Below are positions 1 to 7,200 of a DNA stretch of 9,521 nucleotides, piece after piece; position 1 is the stretch's first letter, and each line of letters starts with the position of its first letter. The position numbers were made by a program, and so were the translations under genes. This DNA comes from Bacteroidales bacterium UBA4353 (GTDB lineage: Bacteria; Bacteroidota; Bacteroidia; Bacteroidales; Paludibacteraceae). Below the pieces are notes generated by a model that saw only the letters and a program-made list of their open reading frames with translations, had not been told where the DNA came from and searched no databases. The stretch spans positions 23,059 to 32,579 of the forward strand of contig DGSV01000101.1 in assembly GCA_002394025.1 (NCBI GenBank), in the 5' to 3' direction.

Positions 1-20
1 TACCACTGCTCTACTCCGCG
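1..20 (-). tRNA. 5' end of a tRNA gene, probably initiator tRNA-Met (partial, runs off the window)
   Basis: Read on the minus strand the first 20 bases are CGCGGAGTAGAGCAGTGGTA. They fit the 5' part of a tRNA: a seven-base acceptor strand CGCGGAG, T8 and A9, D-stem GAGC, and D-loop AGTGGTA with the conserved GG. A C at position 1 is the hallmark of bacterial initiator tRNA (C1:A72 mismatch), so tRNA-fMet is the best guess. The anticodon, T-arm and 3' acceptor strand lie outside the window, so the amino acid is not proven. A well-formed promoter sits just upstream on the same strand, with its -7 box ending 12 nt before the tRNA 5' end, which strengthens the call. Confidence 0.7.
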
Positions 21-31
21 ATATTGGACTG

Positions 32-62
32 CAAAGATACAACAATTTTTTTATTCCGCAAA
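32..62 (-). promoter_or_regulatory. Bacteroidota-type promoter of the tRNA gene
   Basis: On the minus strand TTTG (62-59) is followed after 19 nt by TATCTTTG (39-32). This matches the primary sigma consensus known in Bacteroidota (TTTG at -33, TAnnTTTG at -7). Transcription would start around position 25, a few bases before the tRNA 5' end at 20. The match is read directly; activity is inferred. Confidence 0.7.
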
Positions 63-190
63 ATTTTTACGCACTATTTTCGTATATCACAAAAAAATCA
101 CCGTAGGCCGTATGTTGTTTTTCTACATGCTTATATCCCTATTCAATTAATAATTCATCGGCAAGGTATTCTTTTCGGATAATGCGCCAA
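63..190. other. AT-rich spacer between the barrel-protein gene and the tRNA promoter
   Basis: No convincing gene is seen here. Read on the minus strand, downstream of the barrel-protein stop, there is a weak dyad (CATGTAG, then about five A, then CAACATA, near 112-130) and then a run of seven T (97-91). This could serve as a poor intrinsic terminator before the tRNA promoter, but the stem is short, AT-rich and mismatched, and about 14 nt separate it from the T run. Termination here is a guess. Confidence 0.3.
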
Positions 191-1186
191 TCAAAACATG
201 GAGGCTATTTGTTGTTGTTTTTGCTGACGTTTTTTCTTATAGTCCCAGAGCCATCCGTCGGGGCTGTAGAGGTCCCAACTTATAACGAAGGTTCCGCGCA
301 TCTGTTTCATGGAATATTCGAGCACTTTATTGATTTTCGGGTCATTGGGGAATACGTCCTTGTCGAATATGTCCGTCAGTCCGGCAAAGAGTTTGAATCC
401 GATATTCAGGCGACTGATAATCTGGTATTCGTATCCGAAGCACAGTCCGGCGTCCCATTTTTTGAGCACATTGCCGAAGTCCATACTGATTTTTGGGTCC
501 GGCATGGGAATCGCTTCACCAACGTAGTCAGGCTTTTCGGTGCCTATATAACCTTTCGTGGGGTCTGTAACGAATTGGTTGTCTATCATCCATGCGGCAT
601 AGCCACCCATGTGCAACTTATTGCGCATCCGTTTGCCGAGTTTCACGGTGAAGTAGAGCGGGAACTCAAGCATAGTGAAACTCATTTTCATTTTCGCCTG
701 TCCTGAATAGAATTGGTCGAGGTGACCTCCCAAACCGTCAGGCACCCAAGCGTGCATGTTTTCAACTACGGCATCAGCGTTCATAGCCACTGTCTTATAG
801 TTGATTTCCGCTGATAGCGTCCAATGTGGTGTAACGGGCTGAACGACACGTAAGCCTATTGCGACGCGCATTTGCGGGTAGGCCTTGAAAGTCTTGGGGA
901 TGAACTTCAGGTCGGGAATTGCGCCGCCAAGGTCAGTGCCTATCTGAATAGCCACCGTGGGGATGTAGCATAAGTAAGGAAAATACTTACTCTTGCTCAG
1001 AACCATTTGGGTGGTGTCGGCAGTGTTCGGCGTTACGGTGAAGTAGTTCAATTTCTTTGTTTGTTTTTTCGCCTCATCATTGCTCGCAAGCGGCACGGGG
1101 TTCGGCACATCGGAAACGTTCTTCTTTTCGGCTGAAGCGACGGCTATCATGCCCGCGAAAATAAGTATGGTTATTATTTTTTTCAT
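191..1186 (-). CDS. Outer-membrane beta-barrel protein, possibly PorT-like family
   Basis: This 331-residue protein starts with a clear Sec signal peptide (MKK, a hydrophobic stretch, then VASA before Glu20; cleavage predicted after Ala19). The remainder has alternating hydrophobic and polar segments rich in Tyr, Phe, Trp and Gly, for example around residues 105-135, 165-185 and 245-310, as expected for strands of a small outer-membrane barrel. It ends in Phe, the usual terminal residue of outer-membrane proteins, but after a basic, Gln-rich tail (KKKRQQKQQQ). Length and pattern resemble the Bacteroidota PorT-like / OMP beta-brl families. It lies 40 nt downstream of the PCMD lipoprotein gene on the same strand with no promoter match between them, so the two are probably cotranscribed and may form an envelope complex. 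The barrel assignment is inferred from composition; the substrate or partner is unknown. Confidence 0.75.
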   Translation of the reverse strand: MKKIITILIFAGMIAVASAEKKNVSDVPNPVPLASNDEAKKQTKKLNYFTVTPNTADTTQMVLSKSKYFPYLCYIPTVAIQIGTDLGGAIPDLKFIPKTFKAYPQMRVAIGLRVVQPVTPHWTLSAEINYKTVAMNADAVVENMHAWVPDGLGGHLDQFYSGQAKMKMSFTMLEFPLYFTVKLGKRMRNKLHMGGYAAWMIDNQFVTDPTKGYIGTEKPDYVGEAIPMPDPKISMDFGNVLKKWDAGLCFGYEYQIISRLNIGFKLFAGLTDIFDKDVFPNDPKINKVLEYSMKQMRGTFVISWDLYSPDGWLWDYKKKRQQKQQQIASMF

Positions 1187-1226
1187 GTCTTTGTTCTTTG
1201 CTCTTTGTTATTTGTTCACCAAAAAT

Positions 1227-3950
1227 CTACTCATCATACTCAAGTCTTACGTTATCAACCCACATTTTTGACCCCACGGCACCTTCTATCTGGTCCGCGC
1301 GGTATGATGTGCAGTATGATATGTAGATATGCGTCACGGGTAGCGCTTCTTTGGTATACCCTGTCAGGGGATTATCGTAGTACCATGTCACCGGTAGGCG
1401 TTTTGTTACCCAACCGTTTGTTGAGCCGAACTCGTCGCGTCCATGTCCTACGACAGTAATTCCCGGCTCTTTTGACTGGTTGACACGATAGATGCCGTTG
1501 GCGTCTTTTTCTCCGAAGGTATGGTAATCGAATGTGCCGCGACCATCATAGTGGAGCATGTGGATTTCTATGCACGCCATGTCGTTATTGCCTCCCGAGA
1601 CGTATTTCAGGTCTGCCGTTACTGCCGAAGGATAGGCATCGAAAGGTATGCCGAAGTGCGACATATTCTTCGGTTCGCCGAGTTGCGAGAGGTCCATCTT
1701 GAACCATCCGAGGAACATGGAGCCGCCGGCGATATTGCCCAGCACTGAGGTCGTTTCAAGGTATGCGCATGTGGTGCCGTCAACACTTCCGCTCTGCTTC
1801 TTGACGGCGGTGGTGATACTGTTGTTCGACGAACTCCAACCGGTAGGTACTTGCTTGCTGTATGTGTCTGTGGACCAACGTTCCATGCTTCCGTTGGGGA
1901 CGTCGGGCACGTAGCGAACCATCATGGTCCAAGTGTTGACTGTCTGACCATCTTCACTCACAACATCGAAAGTCTTGACGTCCTTGACATTGCCGTAGTT
2001 GTAGCGTGTACCGGATATGAGACCTACAGTTGTGGCGCCTTCTGATAAAGTCAGTTGAGGTGTGAAGGCGAAGGAAGACGCGCCTTTGACGGTCACTGTG
2101 AATAGAATCTTCTTATTCTGCTGGTCAACAGTGGTTTGTGTTACCGTATATCCTGATGTGAAGCCCGTAGCCTTGAAAGATATGAGTTCCGCATCGGAAC
2201 TTGCCGCGGGCGAGTTGTCGTTGATTTGTACGATATATGTGTTTTCCGTCAGTCCGTCTTCGGAGCGTACGGTGATTTGCTTGGTCTCGCTCAGGGTGCG
2301 GAAACTCCATAGAGTAGCGTTGGAATATTGTGTGCCTACGAACGATGCTTTGTAGGATATGCTCATCGCGGCATGGAATGTCAGCGGCAAGTCGTTGCCC
2401 TTGTTGGTGACGGTCAGGGTGATGGTTTTCTGCTCATGGTTGATAACTGATGATGTTTCCATCTGCAGCATACCTTTCTGACCTTTATAGTCCAGTATGC
2501 GGAATGTCTCCACTTTGGCTTCATCATTGAGTTCACCCGAAAAACGCAGACGTATCTGCCAGTCTTTGATGGTGCCGTCCTCGGCGCGAACCTTAAAGTC
2601 CTTAACGTCGCTGATGCTGTTGATTATGAAATCCTCGCCACTATTCAAGCCCAGGGTTTCGGCATAGCTCGACACGCGGATTGTGGCGCGCATCGTGCAG
2701 GGGAAATCATTCATGCCCTCCGACACGATAAGTGTGATAACACCTGTTTCAACATTGATATCTGTCTTGTCGCGCTCGAATTTGATAGTACTGGGTGAGT
2801 AGCGGCTTAAGCTGAACGATTTGACGTCGGCTTCGCTGCTGCGATAACTCTGTACTCGTATTTTCCATGATTTCTTGATGTCGTTCACGCGGTCATAGAG
2901 GTAGAAATTATGGCTGTCGTTGTCACCGGTGATGCTCACTTTCTGACCCGACGAATAACCTATCGCTACTTGATTGGAACGCAGGTTGAAACCCATGGCT
3001 ACCTCAACAGGGTAGGCGATGGCACCATTTTCTCCGGCACCGCGCATCTTGACCACAATCTCGTTATTTATGCTATCAACGTCACTGCCAAGATATTGAT
3101 TGCCATTATCTTTGGTGACAAGTACCTGAGGGTTATCGATGTTTACGGTGCGCTTCTGCTCGTCGCGGAATTTGGCTTCGTTGCCGGCATATATTGCCTC
3201 GCCCGATGCTAAGAAAACAGGCCACATGGCACGTTTGCCGTCAGCAGACTCGGTGTTGATGTAAAGGATGTCGCGAGAATTATTGAAAATCAAAGTACAA
3301 GGTTGCTCGGCAGGTACCAGTTTGTTCGACTCGTCATAGGTCAGCATTTTGGTGTCGGCATCGGTGAACATGACATCCGCCGTCAGGGTCATGGGGTAGT
3401 TACCCTGTTCGGGAGCTATGATTTTTACGTAGCAGTCTGTCTCCGACTCCTTATATACAAATCCTTTGCGAGCTATTGCAAAGTCGGCGGGAGCTTCCTT
3501 GACGATGAAGTCGCTGATATCGGTATTATCGCTATAGTCCACGGGGTCGAGAATTAGTGACCATTCAACAGGGAGACCGCTCTTGGCGCGTATATAAAAT
3601 GTAACCTTGTCCTGAGAGTCAATCATGCCGTCATTGTTGCGGTCAATGACCAGCACCGAGTCAGGGTCGATATTGAGAAGCTTTTCGGCGCGTTCATCAA
3701 TCTTGATATCAGCGCTGAAAAGTATTTGCTCCAGATATTTGCCATGCTCAAGGGCTATCACCACGCTTTTTGCATCATTATCTATGCGTACCGAACCCAA
3801 GGAAACGGAAGGAGTGATAACCTCTTTGACGCTGAATGTGCTCAAATTAGCTTCATCGCTCAACTTGTCCATATCCACGCATGAGGGCAATAGCAGCCAA
3901 CTCAACAGCATGAATAAAGCGCAACGAAGGGAAATAGATTTGCTAAACAT
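1227..3950 (-). CDS. Large surface lipoprotein with six tandem beta modules and a C-terminal PCMD-like domain
   Basis: This 907-residue protein has a lipoprotein signal peptide: basic start MFSKSISLR, hydrophobic core, and lipobox LLPS before Cys24. Acidic residues after the Cys (VDMDK) resemble the surface-export signals of Bacteroidota lipoproteins. Residues about 37-681 hold six related modules of roughly 100-120 residues, each closing with a strand pair of the type F-x-V-x-S/A-E-D-G...W-x-I-x-V (ends near residues 134, 246, 366, 467, 575 and 677), suggesting Ig-like beta sandwiches. Residues about 684-907 begin with PNGSMERW and end with WVDNVRLEY, as in the putative carbohydrate metabolism (PCMD) family, a jelly-roll-like fold found in Bacteroidota lipoproteins. 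The start at 3950 was chosen over an in-frame ATG at 4097 because only the former gives a signal peptide and lies downstream of the promoter at 3993-4023. A surface ligand-binding or adhesive role is inferred; no catalytic motif is recognised. Confidence 0.85.
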   Translation of the reverse strand: MFSKSISLRCALFMLLSWLLLPSCVDMDKLSDEANLSTFSVKEVITPSVSLGSVRIDNDAKSVVIALEHGKYLEQILFSADIKIDERAEKLLNIDPDSVLVIDRNNDGMIDSQDKVTFYIRAKSGLPVEWSLILDPVDYSDNTDISDFIVKEAPADFAIARKGFVYKESETDCYVKIIAPEQGNYPMTLTADVMFTDADTKMLTYDESNKLVPAEQPCTLIFNNSRDILYINTESADGKRAMWPVFLASGEAIYAGNEAKFRDEQKRTVNIDNPQVLVTKDNGNQYLGSDVDSINNEIVVKMRGAGENGAIAYPVEVAMGFNLRSNQVAIGYSSGQKVSITGDNDSHNFYLYDRVNDIKKSWKIRVQSYRSSEADVKSFSLSRYSPSTIKFERDKTDINVETGVITLIVSEGMNDFPCTMRATIRVSSYAETLGLNSGEDFIINSISDVKDFKVRAEDGTIKDWQIRLRFSGELNDEAKVETFRILDYKGQKGMLQMETSSVINHEQKTITLTVTNKGNDLPLTFHAAMSISYKASFVGTQYSNATLWSFRTLSETKQITVRSEDGLTENTYIVQINDNSPAASSDAELISFKATGFTSGYTVTQTTVDQQNKKILFTVTVKGASSFAFTPQLTLSEGATTVGLISGTRYNYGNVKDVKTFDVVSEDGQTVNTWTMMVRYVPDVPNGSMERWSTDTYSKQVPTGWSSSNNSITTAVKKQSGSVDGTTCAYLETTSVLGNIAGGSMFLGWFKMDLSQLGEPKNMSHFGIPFDAYPSAVTADLKYVSGGNNDMACIEIHMLHYDGRGTFDYHTFGEKDANGIYRVNQSKEPGITVVGHGRDEFGSTNGWVTKRLPVTWYYDNPLTGYTKEALPVTHIYISYCTSYRADQIEGAVGSKMWVDNVRLEYDE
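1230..1901 (-). other. PCMD-like C-terminal domain of the large lipoprotein
   Basis: Residues about 684-907 of the lipoprotein. The domain opens with the 'NGSMERW' type start typical of PCMD and related carbohydrate-binding jelly rolls, has Gly/Ser-rich and aromatic strands (GGSMFLGWFKMDL, TGWSSSNN), and closes with KMWVDNVRLEYDE, the 'VDNV' strand common to such folds. The PCMD family name implies carbohydrate metabolism but its activity is not established; binding rather than catalysis is the safer reading. Confidence 0.7.
1908..3842 (-). repeat. Six tandem beta-sandwich-like modules encoded within the lipoprotein gene
   Basis: Residues about 37-681. The closing signature recurs as VTFYIRAKSG...EWSLIL, ILYINTESADG..AMWPVF, NFYLYDR...KKSWKIRV, KDFKVRAEDG..KDWQIRL, KQITVRSEDG..ENTYIVQI and KTFDVVSEDG..NTWTMMV. 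Spacing is about 111, 120, 102, 107 and 101 residues. The last three copies are the most alike; the first three are more diverged. The repeat is visible at protein level, and the DNA copies are not near-identical, so this is an old duplication rather than a recombining repeat. Confidence 0.65.
3609..3644 (-). other. EF-hand-like calcium-binding loop in the first module of the lipoprotein
   Basis: Residues 103-114 of the lipoprotein read DRNNDGMIDSQD. This matches the 12-residue EF-hand/dockerin-type loop: Asp1, Asn3, Asp5, Gly6, Ile8 and an acidic residue at 12. It lies just before the closing strands of module one. Calcium binding is inferred from the motif alone; isolated loops of this type occur in many extracellular proteins. 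Confidence 0.55.
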
Positions 3951-3992
3951 TATAATGTTAAGGATTTTAGGAGTTATAAAAACGTTTGCCGA

Positions 3993-4023
3993 CAAAGTTA
4001 CGACATTTTTGTGATATGCCAAA
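3993..4023 (-). promoter_or_regulatory. Promoter of the lipoprotein/barrel operon
   Basis: On the minus strand TTTG (4023-4020) is followed after 19 nt by TAACTTTG (4000-3993), an exact fit to the Bacteroidota consensus. Transcription would start near 3987, leaving a leader of roughly 37 nt before the ATG at 3950. This placement excludes the upstream in-frame ATG at 4097 as the start for this promoter. Confidence 0.75.
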
Positions 4024-4098
4024 ATTTTAAGAAAACAGACACTTTTTATTATAAAAAATTTGTTTTTAGGCCGAAAAATCAAAAAAAGTATAAGCAAA

Positions 4099-4130
4099 TT
4101 TGGCTGTTTGCATAAAAATTAATAACTTTG
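4099..4130 (+). promoter_or_regulatory. Promoter of the SusC/SusD operon
   Basis: TTTG (4099-4102) is followed after 20 nt by TAACTTTG (4123-4130), again matching the Bacteroidota primary sigma consensus. Transcription would start around 4135, giving a leader of about 80 nt before the ATG at 4215. The -7 octamer is identical to that of the divergent promoter. The second TTTG at 4107-4110 is too close to the -7 box (12 nt) to be the -33 element. Confidence 0.8.
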
Positions 4131-4214
4131 CAGCCAATTTCGACTTTTGCGGTCTGTCGTAAAGGTGTAAAAAAGTTGTAATATCAAAAAAATACAGTTA
4201 GATTTAGCATAGAT

Positions 4215-7200
4215 ATGAAGAAAGCGCTACTACTAATATGCGAATGTTTGCTCACCTCTTTTGTCGCTGTAGCTCAAACCGTTAACGTTAGCGGTATGGT
4301 TTATGACGAGTTGGGTGAAGGCGTGATAGGTGCCAATATCACCATTGTGGGAACAACGGCGGGTACCGTGACAGATTTTGATGGACGTTTTGAACTCACG
4401 GCCCAAAAGGGGCAGAAGATAGAGATAACCTACGTGGGCTATACAACACAGGTGCTTGAAGTTAAGCCTCAAATGGTAATCCGCCTCAAACCCGAGTCGC
4501 AGCAACTCACCGAAGTCGTCGTTACTGGTATTTCCGTGATAGACAAACGTATTAGTAGTGCCGCGGCAACTTCTATCAAAGCCAGCGACGCGCAACTTGC
4601 CGGTGTGGCTGACGTGTCACGTTCCTTGGAGGGCCGTGCAGCAGGTGTATCGGTGCAAAACGTGTCGGGAACTTTTGGTACAGCGCCGAAAATCAACGTG
4701 CGCGGACGCACTTCTATATACGGCTCATCACAACCTCTGTGGGTTGTTGACGGTGTGCCCTTGTCATCGCCGGTCAATGTTTCTGCCGACGAACTCTCAT
4801 CAGGTGACGCAAAAACACTTATAGCATCAGCCATATCAGGAATCAACTCCGATGATATAGAATCCTTTGACATCCTTAAGGACGGCTCGGCAACCGCAAT
4901 CTACGGCGCGAGAGCCATGGCAGGCGTTATCGTGGTCAATACCAAGAGAGGCCGTGCCGGACATAGCTCTCTGAACTATACAGGAGAATTTACATACCGT
5001 CTCAAACCGTCATACAGCGACTACAACATCATGAACTCGCAAGAGCAGATGGCGGTATATCAGGAACTGGAACAAAAGGGCTGGCTCGAATTCACCACCC
5101 TCAAGAACTCCAAGAGCTATGGCGTTTATGGCAAAATGTACAGCCTGATAAACACTTATGACCCGACAACCGGCAGATATATGCTCGACAATACGCAAGT
5201 AGCGCGTAACGCCTATTTGCGTCAAGCAGAGTTCCGCAATACCGACTGGTTCGACCTGCTGTTTAATCACAACATCATGCAGAATCACTCGATAAGCATA
5301 TCCGGCGGTACGGAAAAAGCCCAAGTATATGCCTCTTTGTCAGCTATGTACGACCCGGGATGGTACAAATCATCAAAGGTAAGCCGCTACACGGGCAATG
5401 TCAACGCGTCCTTCAACATCATGAAGAACCTCACCTTGTCGCTTGCCACCATGGGTAGTTTTCGTCAGCAAAGAGCCCCGGGTACCATAGCCGCTGCCGC
5501 GGACGCTATCACCGGTAAGACTTCGAGAGCCTTCGATATCAACCCATTCTCATACGCCATCACCAACTCTCGTGTGCTGGACCCCAACGAGAACTACCGC
5601 AACAACTACAGCGACTTCAACATCCTTGACGAACTCAACAACAACTACATTGACCTCAAGGTTACTGACGTTAAGTTCCAAGGTGAATTGGACTATAAGC
5701 CCTCCTATGTTCCCGGCCTCACGCTGCGCGGACTGGCTGCCATTCGCTACGTCAAGACAGCCTATGAACATAACATCAAAGACAACAGCAACCAGGCCCG
5801 CGCCTACCGCGCCGGTATAGAACCCGAAGAGGATGAGGGAATTCGTAACGCCAACGAAAACCTCTATACCGACCCCGACGACCCAACGGCACTGCCTGAA
5901 ATCGTAATGCCACTCGGCGGTATATACGACCTGACAGACTATCAGACGCTGTCAACAGACTTCCGCTTCACAGCCAACTACTACAACACATTTGGCAAGA
6001 AGGACCACGAGGAGGACCACAAAATAGACATCCTCGTCGGCGTGGAAAGCAACTCGCTCACCCAACAGGGTACCGGCTTCACGGGCTATGGCTATCAGTA
6101 TGACAATGGCGGCATACCATACGTGGACTACCACCTCTTCAAACAAATGCAGGAAGAAGGTTCTGTATATTACAGCAACGATATGGCTTGGGACCGTCGA
6201 TTAGGTTTCTTCGGAACCGCGACCTACGCGTGGCGCGACCGCTATTCAATAACCGGCACAATCCGCTATGACGGTAGCAACCAGCTCGGTCGTAGCCGCA
6301 AAGCCCGCTGGCTGCCGACATGGAACGTGTCAGGAGCTTGGAACGCCCACGAAGAACATTGGTGGAACGAACACCGCTTCAAAGCAGCCAAATGGTGGAA
6401 CACCGCAAAACTGCGTCTCTCATATTCACTCACGGCAGAACGCGGACCGGCATCTAACTCCTTGGCGATATTCCAGTCCTACTCACCATACAGACCTTTT
6501 GCCAGCGTAACAGAATCAGGTATAGAACTCTATTCGCTCGAAAACTCAGAACTCACCTACGAGAAAAAGCACGAATTTAACGTCGGTGTGGATCTCGGAT
6601 TTTTCGGCAACAGACTTAATATCGAGTTCGACTACTACACCCGTAACAACTTCGACCTCATCGGACTTGTTCAAACATCAGGTATCGGCGGCGTTATTGA
6701 CAAGACGGCCAATGCCGCTGCCATGAAATCGTGGGGATGCGAGTTTACCATCAGTTCGCTCAATATCGACCACAAATTCGCTGACGGTTCCAATATACGT
6801 TGGAATACCGACTTTATCTTCTCCTTTGCCAAGAACAAAATCACCGACCTGTCGTCATACAGCCGTTTGAGCGCGTTCGTCAACGGTGGTGGCTATGCCC
6901 GCGAAGGATACCCGGTACGCGCCTTGTTCTCAGTACCTTTTGCAGGACTTGACGAAAACGGAATGCCAACATTCTACACCAATGCCGAACACACCGAGAC
7001 AACGATGACGGGCATCAACTTCCAGCAGTATGACGACCTCGACTTCCTCAAATACGAAGGTCCCGTAGATCCTACCATTACCGGTTCTTTCAATAACACC
7101 CTGACATGGCGCAGCGACAAGGCGGGAACTTTTAGATTCAATGTGTTCTTTACATACTCATTCGGCAACGTGCTTCGCCTCGCGCCGCTCGTGCCCGTAA

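Larger units (their letters stand above)
3951..4214. promoter_or_regulatory. Divergent intergenic regulatory region between the two operons
   Basis: This 264-nt, strongly AT-rich segment separates the lipoprotein gene (leftward) from the SusC gene (rightward). It contains one promoter for each side, whose -33 boxes are 75 nt apart. Between them lies a perfect low-complexity palindrome, TTTTTAT-T-ATAAAAA (4043-4057). A second dyad, GCAAA-8 nt-TTTGC (4094-4111), overlaps the -33 box of the SusC promoter and could be an operator. The SusC leader (about 80 nt) holds a short possible stem, CGAC...GTCG (4141-4159). No riboswitch is recognised. Confidence 0.65.

Noticed and set aside
182..706. 174-codon open frame on the plus strand with a hydrophobic start, opposite the barrel-protein gene
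   Set aside because: Antisense to the barrel gene, which has a convincing signal peptide and barrel pattern; the apparent leader arises from the reverse of the Lys/Gln-rich tail codons.
3625..4014. 129-codon open frame on the plus strand across the lipoprotein start and its promoter
   Set aside because: Antisense to the signal-peptide region of the lipoprotein, Ser/Leu-rich with no family resemblance.
3951..4097. N-terminal extension of the lipoprotein to the in-frame ATG at 4097 (956 residues)
   Set aside because: It would bury the lipoprotein signal peptide inside the protein and start upstream of the promoter at 3993-4023; the extra residues look like translated AT-rich spacer.
4141..4159. 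Hairpin or riboswitch in the SusC leader
   Set aside because: Only a 4-bp stem (CGAC/GTCG) with an 11-nt loop; too weak to call, and no known riboswitch motif is present.
3951..4214. Invertible promoter segment flanked by inverted repeats
   Set aside because: No inverted repeats of useful length were found at the two ends of the intergenic region, and no recombinase gene is in the window.
4469..4873. 134-codon open frame on the minus strand within the SusC-type gene
   Set aside because: Antisense to the plug-domain region, whose motifs on the plus strand are unmistakable.
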